DNA of 20,983 nucleotides from a virus, in IMG/VR virus record IMGVR_UViG_3300030107_002717, positions 1 to 20,983 of that record; one strand, 5' to 3'. The position numbers and the translations under genes are program-made. Position 1 is the stretch's first letter. Each line of letters begins with the position of its first letter. Positions 5,948 to 13,143 of this stretch are shown in pieces. The notes below the pieces were generated by a model, which was not told the DNA's origin, made no database searches, and saw only the letters and a list, made by a program, of their open reading frames with translations.

Positions 5948-6764
5948 AATTTAATAGCAGCAGTTCTTTTCGTTCTTGCTGATCCTTCATATACTCACCA
6001 ACTGATCTCATAGTATAGGTATGGTCATATTCCTGAGCATCCCAATCAATAAACCTTTCTTTAATTAATTGAGAACTATTATATGATACCATCATCTTTC
6101 CTATCCAACGATCACAATGCTCATAGAATTCATCATGGTCAAATCCTTTATGCATTGCTCCTCGTTTTCCATACAAGTTGGATCCGATCTCGTAAGGTGG
6201 ATCAAGGTAAGTAAAAGTATCCACACTATCAGTGTATAGTTCTTGGTACGTCTGGTTGGTGATTTTCCAATTTTGAATGACATCACTATACTCAGGTAAT
6301 TTTTCTATGCCTCGTAAACTGAAGTTACTATCGGAGGCTTGGGGACTGAACGAGGAGCTTTCGGTGAGACCACTGAAAGAACACTTATTAGTAATATAAA
6401 AAGCAACAGCACGAGTGGTGAGACTGGCGTTGGGCTCACGAAGAAGTTCTTTACTTTCGTTAAAAAGTTCTCTCGCTCTGTCTCTGTTAGGGTACTGACT
6501 CTTGAAACATCGTAGTCTTTTAACAAGTTCAACTGGATCCTCCTGTAATTGTTTCCAAAAATTGACCAATGGTTCATATAAATCATTGACCCATATATCC
6601 AAATGAGGATACTGTTGAGTAACGTACAGTGCAACAGAACCACCTCCAAGGAAGGGTTCTCTATACGATTTAAATTTTGTAAGATCAGGTAAGAATGGTG
6701 CAAGCTTTTTAACAGCACGAGACTTCCCACCTGGATAGCGTAATGGAGTCTTTAAAGATGCCAT
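5937..6764 (-). CDS. dam: DNA adenine methyltransferase (Dam family, D12 class)
   Basis: Transfers a methyl group from S-adenosylmethionine to N6 of adenine, usually in GATC for this family. The 275-aa protein has the N-terminal RYPGGKS motif (9-15), the SAM-binding region REPFLGGGSVAL (35-46), and the catalytic DPPY (188-191, in YLDPPYEIG). The length matches the family (T4 Dam is 259 aa). The start ATG overlaps the upstream stop as TGATG. No cognate restriction enzyme is visible, so it is an orphan enzyme, as usual in T4-like phages. It may protect phage DNA from host restriction or mark it; target specificity is inferred from family only. Confidence 0.93.
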   Translation of the reverse strand: MASLKTPLRYPGGKSRAVKKLAPFLPDLTKFKSYREPFLGGGSVALYVTQQYPHLDIWVNDLYEPLVNFWKQLQEDPVELVKRLRCFKSQYPNRDRARELFNESKELLREPNASLTTRAVAFYITNKCSFSGLTESSSFSPQASDSNFSLRGIEKLPEYSDVIQNWKITNQTYQELYTDSVDTFTYLDPPYEIGSNLYGKRGAMHKGFDHDEFYEHCDRWIGKMMVSYNSSQLIKERFIDWDAQEYDHTYTMRSVGEYMKDQQERKELLLLNYDV

Positions 6765-6961
6765 CAGTACAAAATCGGCGGTTTCTCTAACTCTATTATA
6801 ACAGCTTCTGTAATTCTGTCAAACGACTCTGCCATTCTACGGAAACCACTTCCTACAAACATCTGTCCAGCAAATACTGATACAGTAGCAGCACCCCAGA
6901 AGATATAATACCATCTGGATTTAACTTGTGCTCTTAGTTTTCGTTTGTCTTTAGTCATCAT
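6764..6961 (-). CDS. 65-aa single-pass membrane protein, unknown function
   Basis: Starts MMTKDKRKLR with a strongly basic N-terminus, then an aromatic-rich hydrophobic segment at about 17-36 (WYYIFWGAATVSVFAGQMF) and a polar acidic C-terminus, so the N-terminus is probably cytoplasmic. A GGGGAA ribosome site lies just upstream of the first of two adjacent ATGs. It is the first gene after an intergenic gap and is coupled to dam by a TGATG overlap. No family recognised. Confidence 0.65.
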   Translation of the reverse strand: MMTKDKRKLRAQVKSRWYYIFWGAATVSVFAGQMFVGSGFRRMAESFDRITEAVIIELEKPPILY

Positions 6962-6997
6962 GCATTCCCCAGTCCCATAATTTTTTTAAAAATTCAG

Positions 6998-7017
6998 CAA
7001 TTTTATAGATAAAATTG
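6998..7017 (-). promoter_or_regulatory. AT-rich hairpin in the gap before the dam block
   Basis: The 72-nt gap at 6962-7033 holds a perfect inverted repeat: CAATTTTA, four-base loop, TAAAATTG. Just downstream in the transcription direction lies a second AT-rich repeat around 6980-6994 (AATTTTT facing AAAAATT). In the minus direction the first hairpin is followed by a short T run (ATTTTT). It could be a weak terminator after the Ycf35 gene or an mRNA processing or stability element; with no G/C in the stem beyond the end pairs, a strong terminator is unlikely. Confidence 0.35.
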
Positions 7018-7033
7018 AAGGAGTTAAATTTTA

Positions 7034-7426
7034 TTACAACCATCGTGTAACAGTAAGTTCAATGGAATTATCATCCATCTCCCACTCCTCCTCTACATCA
7101 AACCCAAGATTCTTTGTGGTTGAATGTACTACCATTCTAGCATACTGTTGGGTAACTTTGTCAACAAATCTATTTACTGGAACATCAAGATTCCAAGTAG
7201 CATGATCAGAATAAAGATCATAACTCTGTGTTTCTTCATTCCAACGAAATCCAATGTCATTTGATATAGCAACTTCTGCATGAACCACAGGATGATCCGC
7301 ACGATGATCAGGATTTGTAATAATAAGTTCTTGATCTTCTTTAACATCATACGACAGAAGATTCAATGCTTCTATTAACTGGGGACGTTCTTTAATTTGT
7401 GTCTGTATTGTGCTGAAGTGAGACAT
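7034..7426 (-). CDS. Ycf35-like protein (DUF1257)
   Basis: 130 aa. The start MSHFSTIQTQIK, the central GFRWNEETQSYDLYSD and the C-terminal ELTVTRWL are hallmarks of the DUF1257/Ycf35 family found in cyanobacteria and plastid genomes. The biochemical function of the family is unknown, so none is assigned. The gene starts inside the upstream DUF2997 gene (35-nt overlap); the same pairing occurs in cyanobacteria, which suggests the two were acquired together from a host and act together. Full-length compared with cyanobacterial members, with no sign of decay. Confidence 0.85.
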   Translation of the reverse strand: MSHFSTIQTQIKERPQLIEALNLLSYDVKEDQELIITNPDHRADHPVVHAEVAISNDIGFRWNEETQSYDLYSDHATWNLDVPVNRFVDKVTQQYARMVVHSTTKNLGFDVEEEWEMDDNSIELTVTRWL

Positions 7427-7613
7427 CTTTAACCTCTTGTTTGTAATATTCTGGTTTAAATGATCTAGTTGCTAGGACTCCTAACTTATCTTCAATCTCC
7501 TTTGTAACATTTATACATTGACCACCTTCTATATTCTCAACTTCTTCTATAACAGTACCATCTTGTTTGATAGTAAACTTAATTGTTTCTTTTTTTGTAG
7601 GTCTTAATTTCAT
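7392..7613 (-). CDS. DUF2997 family protein
   Basis: 73 aa. The pattern IKFTIKQDGTVIEEVENIEG, then C-x-x-V-T-x-x-I-E near 33-42, and the short C-terminal part (FKPEYYKQEV) match the small DUF2997 proteins of cyanobacteria, which usually sit beside a Ycf35/DUF1257 gene. That neighbour is present here and overlaps it by 35 nt. The start overlaps the end of purC by 4 nt (ATGA). No enzymatic motif is visible; function unknown, probably a partner of the Ycf35-like protein. Confidence 0.8.
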   Translation of the reverse strand: MKLRPTKKETIKFTIKQDGTVIEEVENIEGGQCINVTKEIEDKLGVLATRSFKPEYYKQEVKDVSLQHNTDTN

Positions 7614-8302
7614 ACGAATTGCCTCAACTCTTCTAATATGTATTTGTAGGCTTGAACAATGTCTCCTTCACCTTTACGAAATAGGTCTTTATCAAATCTC
7701 TCTTTCGTCCCTTTCTTCCAGAGTCGCATGTTGTCAGGTGATATCTCATCAACCAAGAGTAAACTGCCAGTAGTATCGTGTCCATATTCTAATTTAAAAT
7801 CAACAAGATCAATACCCATCCTATCAAAAATCATCTTAAGATGATAATTCACTTCTGATGCTCTACGTTTAAATGTGTCAGGATCAAATCCCATTAGACT
7901 AACTCTGTCATCTGTTAATAAAGGATCATCCTTTGCATCATCCTTTAAATTAAACTCAACAAGAGGGGGATCAAAAACCGTTCCCTCTGCAATAGGAGTA
8001 TCTCTAACAATAGATCCTGCTGCTATATTTCTACAGATAACCTCTACTGGAATTACATTTACTTTCTTACACAGCATATGAGTTGGGGATGGACAACTGA
8101 TATAATGTGTGAGAAATTTATCATCAAAATATTTGAAGAACAATTCAGATATCTGACAACATAAAGCACCCTTCTCTTCAGGGAAGTCTACCTTCCTACC
8201 ATTACCAGCAGTAACCTTATCATGGTATTGGATAACAACTTGATCATCATTATCCTTAACATCATAAACAGATTTAACTTTACCCTGATGAATTAGAGTC
8301 AT
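7610..8302 (-). CDS. purC: SAICAR synthetase PurC
   Basis: Catalyses ATP-dependent condensation of CAIR with aspartate to SAICAR in de novo purine synthesis (cytoplasm). The 230-aa protein has the GKVKSVYDV nucleotide-binding start (7-15), HDKVTAGNG (27-35), VEVICRNIAAGS (86-97), PPLVEFNLKDDAKDDPLLTDDR and the DEISPDNMRLW motif near the C-terminus. Length matches bacterial PurC (about 235-240 aa). It is intact, so likely active. It sits in a run with purN, purM and pyrE; purD, purE, purK, purL, purB, purH and purF are not in this window. ATGA overlaps join it to the genes on both sides. Confidence 0.96.
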   Translation of the reverse strand: MTLIHQGKVKSVYDVKDNDDQVVIQYHDKVTAGNGRKVDFPEEKGALCCQISELFFKYFDDKFLTHYISCPSPTHMLCKKVNVIPVEVICRNIAAGSIVRDTPIAEGTVFDPPLVEFNLKDDAKDDPLLTDDRVSLMGFDPDTFKRRASEVNYHLKMIFDRMGIDLVDFKLEYGHDTTGSLLLVDEISPDNMRLWKKGTKERFDKDLFRKGEGDIVQAYKYILEELRQFV

Positions 8303-8661
8303 TTCTTTTTCCTGCGTGGTACCTTAATAGTCCATGCTGGTGCTACTAAATCTACCATCTCAAATTCTTTCTTAGCTTTCTCTCTAGCTTTTGCTGCTGC
8401 TTCAAATGACTTAGCAGGTTCGTCACCAGCAGTTTCTCCATAGTGAGGATCCCATATCTCAGGGTGCTCATGATTATCAAAGAACTCTAAGATAGAAGTA
8501 TCAACCATATGATATAATGTATCAAAAGTTAGAGTCCTTCTTAACTGCTCAGAGATATAATCATTCTGAGCAACAGACATCTCTTGCTTAAGGAACTCAC
8601 CTCTATCCCATACTAATCCGTTTACGTCAATCGTAATAGTAATATTAGAGTGAATACTCAT
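8299..8661 (-). CDS. Unknown 120-aa protein with Lys-rich C-terminus
   Basis: Starts MSIHSNITITIDVNGLVWDR directly after the upstream stop (TAA then ATG). The predicted structure is mixed: a beta-like N-terminus, helical middle (EQLRRTLTFDTLYHMVD), an Ala/Lys/Glu helix (AAAKAREKAKKEFEM, about 90-103) and a basic tail (RRKKK). The basic end could bind nucleic acid, but nothing specific is seen. The ATGA overlap with purC suggests cotranslation. No family recognised. Confidence 0.65.
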   Translation of the reverse strand: MSIHSNITITIDVNGLVWDRGEFLKQEMSVAQNDYISEQLRRTLTFDTLYHMVDTSILEFFDNHEHPEIWDPHYGETAGDEPAKSFEAAAKAREKAKKEFEMVDLVAPAWTIKVPRRKKK

Positions 8662-8838
8662 TTATTCTTGAGGTTCAAGCTTGTAAGGACACATGATTGA
8701 TTCTACAATGCCACGTGCGTGAGCATTCTTTTCAGCCAATTTGTGCATCCATATTCGCTCTTCCAAAGTAGTTTTCCTATTCAGTCTAACACGACACGCG
8801 ATTTCTGTCAAACGTAACCTGTAATCTTTGCTTAACAT
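8662..8838 (-). CDS. 58-aa helical protein, unknown function
   Basis: A short gene in the apparent gap between purN and the 120-aa gene. ATG at 8838 lies inside purN in another frame, giving a 53-nt overlap, and the stop TAA abuts the next ATG. The protein, MLSKDYRLRLTEIACRVR through ESIMCPYKLEPQE, has two charged helices, two Cys (15 and 50) and no membrane segment. Its composition and exact abutment to the next gene argue that it is real; I believe similar small proteins occur in cyanophages but cannot name a family. The start could also be an internal TTG. Confidence 0.6.
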   Translation of the reverse strand: MLSKDYRLRLTEIACRVRLNRKTTLEERIWMHKLAEKNAHARGIVESIMCPYKLEPQE

Positions 8839-9352
8839 CTTCTATTGCTAGTGGTAAAAGTCTATATTCTGCCTGTTGAACACGGTGAGTTAATGATTCA
8901 ATAGTGTCTTCAGGGCAGATAAGAACAACTGATTGATCTATAATTTCACCTGAGTCTAACTCCTCTGTAACATAATGAACTGTGCATCCAGTTTCATTAT
9001 CTCCACTTTCAAATGCCTGTTCAATAGCATTCATTCCTTTATACTTTGGAAGTAATGAAGGATGGATATTTATTATTTTCTGAGGAAATGCATCAACAAA
9101 AGTAGGTGAAATTATCTTCATCCATCCTGCCAATACAATTAAGTCAACTCTCCATGCTTTAAACAATGCAATGATCTCACGTTCATTTGCACCCTTAATA
9201 TGTACATGTGGTATACCTAGTTTCTCTGCTCTCTTTACCGCCCCGCAATGTTTCTTATTGTGTACCATCAGGACAACCTCATCTTCTCTACAAGTCCTAA
9301 CAATATTCTCAAAGTTGGTTCCGTTGCCAGAACACATTACTCCTAAGCGCAT
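8786..9352 (-). CDS. purN: Phosphoribosylglycinamide formyltransferase PurN
   Basis: Transfers a formyl group from 10-formyltetrahydrofolate to GAR, giving FGAR, in purine synthesis. The 188-aa protein has the N-terminal phosphate-binding CSGNGTNFENI, the catalytic INIHPSLLPKYKG (Asn and His) and the later Asp in GCTVHYVTEELDSGEII, so all three catalytic residues are present. Length is slightly under bacterial PurN (about 210 aa), with a short C-terminus. The start overlaps the end of purM by 10 nt, so the two are probably cotranslated, as in many bacterial purMN operons. Confidence 0.95.
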   Translation of the reverse strand: MRLGVMCSGNGTNFENIVRTCREDEVVLMVHNKKHCGAVKRAEKLGIPHVHIKGANEREIIALFKAWRVDLIVLAGWMKIISPTFVDAFPQKIINIHPSLLPKYKGMNAIEQAFESGDNETGCTVHYVTEELDSGEIIDQSVVLICPEDTIESLTHRVQQAEYRLLPLAIEDVKQRLQVTFDRNRVSC

Positions 9353-10242
9353 ACAACCTCTCCGATAACAGATCCTTGTGAAACGTCAACGTTAGGTGGA
9401 ACTACTATACAGAATCCAATACCAAGATTGAATACCTTTTTCATCTCCTCCTCAGATATCTCACCAGCAGATTGTATCGTACTAAAGAGTTTTGGTAAAG
9501 TCCAAGAGTTGTAATCAACATGTGCTTTTAATCCTGGTGGTATACATCTAGGAAGATTGCCTGGTATACCACCACCAGTAATATGCGCCATACCAAGTAT
9601 AGGAATCTCTTCCATTAACTCTTGAATTAAAGATGAATAGATTGTAGTAGGAGTAAGTAACTCAGGCATATCTTTATAAAAGATCTTATGCCTCCACAAC
9701 ATATCATTAATTAAACTATATCCATTACTATGTAATCCACTACTAGGGAAACCAATAATTTTGTCACCCTTCTTAATTAATCTACCATCTATTATTTCGT
9801 TTTCCTCAACAATACCTGTACAAAATCCTGCTAGGTCAATATCCTTTGTTCTTGGATGTTCAGCAGTTTCTCCACCAATAAGTTCTATTCCTGCTATTTC
9901 ACATCCTTTAACAATACCTATCATAATATCATCTACAACAGGATTGATTGTATTAAGAGAAATATAATCTAAAAAATATAATGGTTTAGCACCACAAGTG
10001 ATTATATCATTTACACACATGGCAACTAGATCTATACCTATGGTTGAATAGTCTCTACTTATGCAACACATATTGATCTTAGTTCCTACTCCATCAGCAC
10101 CAGAAACTAATACTGGATTTTCATATCCAGAAGGAATTTTATATGCACCACCAAATCCACCAATAGAAGGTGCTTTCTCTTTAAGTCTTTCAACAAAAGC
10201 ATTACCTGCTTCTATATCAACTCCTGAATCTTTATAATTCAT
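9343..10242 (-). CDS. purM: Phosphoribosylformylglycinamidine cyclo-ligase (AIR synthetase) PurM
   Basis: Closes the imidazole ring: FGAM plus ATP to AIR. The 299-aa protein begins [14 protein letters not shown], standard for PurM, and keeps GGFGGAYKIP, VSGADGVGTKI, GIDLVAMCVNDI, GGETAEHP, GFPSSGLHSNGYSL and HITGGGIPGNLPR. It is compact compared with bacterial PurM (about 345 aa): the C-terminal part ends soon after FCIVVPPN, as if the last helix were shortened. The ATG at 10242 was chosen because it forms an ATGA overlap with the upstream stop behind a GGAG site; three codons upstream only a TTG is available. All active-site motifs are kept, so it is likely functional. Confidence 0.95.
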   Translation of the reverse strand: MNYKDSGVDIEAGNAFVERLKEKAPSIGGFGGAYKIPSGYENPVLVSGADGVGTKINMCCISRDYSTIGIDLVAMCVNDIITCGAKPLYFLDYISLNTINPVVDDIMIGIVKGCEIAGIELIGGETAEHPRTKDIDLAGFCTGIVEENEIIDGRLIKKGDKIIGFPSSGLHSNGYSLINDMLWRHKIFYKDMPELLTPTTIYSSLIQELMEEIPILGMAHITGGGIPGNLPRCIPPGLKAHVDYNSWTLPKLFSTIQSAGEISEEEMKKVFNLGIGFCIVVPPNVDVSQGSVIGEVVCA

Positions 10243-10565
10243 TGACTCCAATCTTGATAAGGTGGTTCATCTTCTCCAACATAATGTTTGAAGTGTTCCG
10301 TATCAAAATAGGATGGTCCTAATGATTCTATTTCATCATGTAAATCATATGGTCCTTTCAGTTTCTTCTTATATTCTCTTTCATCTAATACTTCATTGAT
10401 AAGGATTTTCATCTCCTTAGCAAAGGTCTCAGTAAACAACCTGCGAGGTCTAACAGTAGCAGGTTTATGTTCTTGTGCTTTACCACTCGGTTTATAATTT
10501 GGATCCGCAGGAGCACCCATTCCCTGAGTGTCTATGTAAGATCCTGGTACTGGTTTATCAGACAT
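10239..10565 (-). CDS. Unknown 108-aa charged protein
   Basis: Starts [15 protein letters not shown]. The N-terminal 40 residues are Gly/Pro/Lys-rich and probably disordered; the middle ([21 protein letters not shown]) looks like a long charged helix; the C-terminus is acidic with several aromatics ([13 protein letters not shown]). No Cys, membrane segment or catalytic motif. It lies between pyrE (8-nt overlap) and purM (ATGA overlap), so it is cotranscribed with the nucleotide genes, but that says nothing certain about function. Confidence 0.65.
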   Translation of the reverse strand: MSDKPVPGSYIDTQGMGAPADPNYKPSGKAQEHKPATVRPRRLFTETFAKEMKILINEVLDEREYKKKLKGPYDLHDEIESLGPSYFDTEHFKHYVGEDEPPYQDWSQ

Positions 10566-11094
10566 GAAAATCGTTTATGGTATATAGACTGCGAAGTTCA
10601 ATTCCTGCATCATAAAATGTGAAAGGATCATGTTCCTTCCTATCTACAATAGCAACAATCCTATTAACTTCATATCCAACTTCACGTAATTTCATAACTG
10701 CTTTTAAAGAAGACTTACCACTGGTAACTACATCCTCTAATACAGTAACTGGTTGACCTTCTAATGGTAATGGTCCTTCAATCCAAGCTTGTGTACCATG
10801 CCCCTTAGCTTCTTTACGAACTATTAAAGCATTCAAAATTCTTTCTTGGTTCTTCCAAGCCGCAAGAGAGACACCACATACTAATGGATCAGCACCAAGA
10901 GTTAATCCTGCTACAGCAGCAGCATCTTCTTCAACATGACATAACAATAAATCTGACACTAACGACAGACCTTCTCCACTCAAAATGACTGGTTTACAAT
11001 TTACATAATGCTCACTTTTCTTACCAGAAGAAAGAGTGAACTCACCATACCGATAAGACTTTTCCTTCAGAAGTCGTAATAATTCATCTCTCAT
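10558..11094 (-). CDS. pyrE: Orotate phosphoribosyltransferase PyrE
   Basis: Joins orotate to PRPP, forming OMP, the precursor of UMP and all pyrimidines. The 178-aa protein has the N-terminal [17 protein letters not shown] substrate region, the flexible loop RKEAKGHGT (93-101) and the PRPP-binding motif [11 protein letters not shown] (118-128). Length is close to short bacterial PyrE proteins. It is intact and likely active. The ATGA overlap with the upstream Cys-cluster gene and the position next to purM place it in a nucleotide-supply block inserted between gp44 and gp62. Confidence 0.95.
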   Translation of the reverse strand: MRDELLRLLKEKSYRYGEFTLSSGKKSEHYVNCKPVILSGEGLSLVSDLLLCHVEEDAAAVAGLTLGADPLVCGVSLAAWKNQERILNALIVRKEAKGHGTQAWIEGPLPLEGQPVTVLEDVVTSGKSSLKAVMKLREVGYEVNRIVAIVDRKEHDPFTFYDAGIELRSLYTINDFHV

Positions 11095-11279
11095 AATGGG
11101 GGATACTCTGATTTGATTTGTTCATCTGTCTTCTCAACTTCAAACTCTTTCATTAATCGTCCCACTTGTCTCTTATCCAGACCAGCAAGATTTTCACAAT
11201 TACATAAGCACTTGTAAATACATTCCCTATCTGATATGGCTTTCTTTGTCTCAAAACCCATATGATCAGTGGGACTCAT
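11091..11279 (-). CDS. 62-aa protein with a tight Cys cluster, unknown function
   Basis: Starts [13 protein letters not shown]. Four Cys lie within nine residues (C20, C24, C26, C28, in [12 protein letters not shown]), which could bind a metal or form disulfides; the C-terminal half is charged and helical. It is coupled by ATGA overlaps to a 33-aa membrane protein upstream and to pyrE downstream. I know no family with this pattern; the spacing C-x3-C-x-C-x-C is not a standard zinc ribbon. Confidence 0.6.
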   Translation of the reverse strand: MSPTDHMGFETKKAISDRECIYKCLCNCENLAGLDKRQVGRLMKEFEVEKTDEQIKSEYPPL

Positions 11280-11377
11280 TTTTTCCTCCTCTTTCTTTTT
11301 GGTTTGTTAAACACTCCGAGTTGGACTAATACAAACATAGTAACTGCAGTCCAAATTACAATATATGATATACTCAT
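11276..11377 (-). CDS. 33-aa single-pass membrane microprotein
   Basis: A very short gene: ATG at 11377 overlapping the gp44 stop (ATGA) and TGA at 11276 overlapping the next ATG (ATGA). The protein is a hydrophobic helix (residues 3-23, ISYIVIWTAVTMFVLVQLG) followed by a strongly basic end (KPKRKRRKK), so the tail is probably cytoplasmic. The double ATGA coupling and the clean anchor-plus-basic design make a chance frame unlikely. Its AGGAGG-containing 3' end also supplies the ribosome site for the next gene. Function unknown. Confidence 0.65.
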   Translation of the reverse strand: MSISYIVIWTAVTMFVLVQLGVFNKPKRKRRKK

Positions 11378-12315
11378 TTGAATTCACACTCCACCATAAT
11401 CTGAGTTAAACATGCTAAGAGATTAATCTCTTGATCTACTACAAAAGCAGACTTGTATTGATACTCAGCAATAATTAATACTGCTGCAGCAACACTAGGA
11501 CCAGTCATTACATTAGAAAGACTGTCATACAACTTCCTCATAATAGATTGAGGATCACTATCTAAATTCTGTGTGACCCATTTCTTTACATCATTAAACT
11601 GTTTACCTTTAAGATAAGATACTAAGTTATCAACATTAGCATCACCTAACGCTGCAAGGATTCCAGTGTCGATAGCACCTGTAGAGCTATATCTCTGGAG
11701 TTCGTTAAGGACTCTTCTGAAGTCTGGGAAGTACTTTTGGATGACTGTGGCAACCACTTTGTCATTGAACCGTACTTTCTCTCTGGACAAGATATCTCGG
11801 CATCGTTCAAAGAACTGTGCCGCCAAATGTTGTTTAGTTTTTCCACGGACATTAAAATCAATTACTGTTGTTCTACTATGTAATGGTTCTATTATTTTAT
11901 TCTTAAAGTTACACGTGAATATGAACCTGCAGTTCTTTTGAAACTCTTCAATCGATGCCCGTAAGAGTAGTTGAACATCCGATGTCGTATTGTCTGCTTC
12001 ATCAATAATGAGAACTTTATGACGAGATGTAGATGTAAGAGAAACAGTAGAAGCAAAGGTCTTTGCCTGATTGCGTACAGTGTCCAAGAATCTACCTTCA
12101 TCCGATCCATTAATGACATAACTATCTACTCCTAACTCATTACATAGTGCTTTAGCTATTGTAGTCTTACCAATACCAGCAGTTCCTGAGAGCAGGAGAT
12201 TTGGAATCTCACCCTGCTCTACAAAACCCTTAAAGGTATTCTTCACATCTGTAGGAAGTATACAATCCTCAATAGTTTTCGGACGATACTTCTCTACCCA
12301 TAAAAAATCATTCAT
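11374..12315 (-). CDS. 44: Clamp loader large subunit gp44 (AAA+ ATPase)
   Basis: The ATPase of the sliding-clamp loader: in T4, four gp44 with one gp62 open gp45 and close it on DNA. The 313-aa protein (T4: 319) has EKYRPKTIEDCI (8-19), Walker A GTAGIGKT (44-51), Walker B IIDEAD (103-108), sensor 1 region FTCNFKNKI and an SRT motif (147-149) at the place of the usual SRC arginine finger. The last 100 residues fit the helical collar domain. It follows gp45 with only a 59-aa gene between them; ATGA overlaps on both sides suggest coupled translation. In T4 gp62 follows directly, but here pyrE and others follow. Confidence 0.96.
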   Translation of the reverse strand: MNDFLWVEKYRPKTIEDCILPTDVKNTFKGFVEQGEIPNLLLSGTAGIGKTTIAKALCNELGVDSYVINGSDEGRFLDTVRNQAKTFASTVSLTSTSRHKVLIIDEADNTTSDVQLLLRASIEEFQKNCRFIFTCNFKNKIIEPLHSRTTVIDFNVRGKTKQHLAAQFFERCRDILSREKVRFNDKVVATVIQKYFPDFRRVLNELQRYSSTGAIDTGILAALGDANVDNLVSYLKGKQFNDVKKWVTQNLDSDPQSIMRKLYDSLSNVMTGPSVAAAVLIIAEYQYKSAFVVDQEINLLACLTQIMVECEFK

Positions 12316-12491
12316 GTATTTAATACCCAGATTAATCTAATAACCATAGCTGCAAATAGAACGTAGTAAGTCCACATGATCCACATACCCACCTTATTGT
12401 GGAGTGAACCACGTTTGTATGGGTGAACTGCTAGATGTGGGGAACTATCCCACCCATCTTGCATGTATTCTTTTGGATCAATTTTACGCAT
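12312..12491 (-). CDS. 59-aa single-pass membrane protein, unknown function
   Basis: A short gene filling the gap between gp45 and gp44: ATG at 12491, overlapping the gp45 stop region by 8 nt, and TGA overlapping the gp44 ATG (ATGA). The N-terminal half is polar and Trp/His-rich (MQDGWDSSPHLAVHPYKRG); residues 34-57 form an aromatic hydrophobic helix (GMWIMWTYYVLFAAMVIRLI). Exact coupling on both sides supports a real gene. A membrane protein between clamp and clamp loader is notable; no family recognised. Confidence 0.65.
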   Translation of the reverse strand: MRKIDPKEYMQDGWDSSPHLAVHPYKRGSLHNKVGMWIMWTYYVLFAAMVIRLIWVLNT

Positions 12492-13143
12492 CAGGTTCTA
12501 GTGCAATGAAGTATTTGATACCTTCTCCTTGGAACAAAGCAACCTTCTTAGCACTTACAGTAACATTATAATTACCAGGAAGCAACTTAAGATTCTCTAC
12601 TTTAAATGAGTAAGAGAAATCAGTATCCACTGTTCCAACTTCAACAGAGTAACTGTTAGAAGTATCATTCTTCTTATCTGTCACACGTAATTTTAACACA
12701 CCCTCAGATCCTTCAACACATAGATCTGGAAGTTGATATACACTAGCAGCACGTTGTAACTGTGCTAAAGTATTAGCATCTAAACGAAACTTAACATCCT
12801 CAGAAGGAAGAGAAATTTCTTTATCTGGTGGTTGAGTAATAATATCAGGATCTGCATAGAAGAATCTAGTCTTAGAACGTCCTGCCGCATCACTAACGGT
12901 TACATAATTATCCTTTGATGTATCAATAGATGGTTGTTCAAATAAAGATAGACCACCCAGAAAAACTCCCAGATCATAAATTGACATCTGAGAATCAAAC
13001 TGTTCTTCAACATCTGCATATACAAGGATATTTTTATTAATACTTAAAGTGCTTAACTTGTTACCAGGTTTGATAACAAGAGACTTATTAATAGAACAAA
13101 AGTTCTTTAAAATTTCAATCGTAGGTTTTGTAATCATAGTCAT
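12484..13143 (-). CDS. 45: Sliding clamp gp45
   Basis: The trimeric DNA clamp that tethers the replicative polymerase and, with gp55, activates late transcription. The 219-aa protein (T4: 228) has the clamp-type pattern: an N-terminal segment TIEILKNFCSINKSLVIKPG, LSLFEQPSID in the middle and a C-terminal beta-rich part ending IKYFIALEPDA, like T4 gp45. The ATG overlaps the upstream stop (ATGA); a second ATG two codons later is an alternative. It lies in the expected place before gp44. Confidence 0.93.
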   Translation of the reverse strand: MTMITKPTIEILKNFCSINKSLVIKPGNKLSTLSINKNILVYADVEEQFDSQMSIYDLGVFLGGLSLFEQPSIDTSKDNYVTVSDAAGRSKTRFFYADPDIITQPPDKEISLPSEDVKFRLDANTLAQLQRAASVYQLPDLCVEGSEGVLKLRVTDKKNDTSNSYSVEVGTVDTDFSYSFKVENLKLLPGNYNVTVSAKKVALFQGEGIKYFIALEPDA

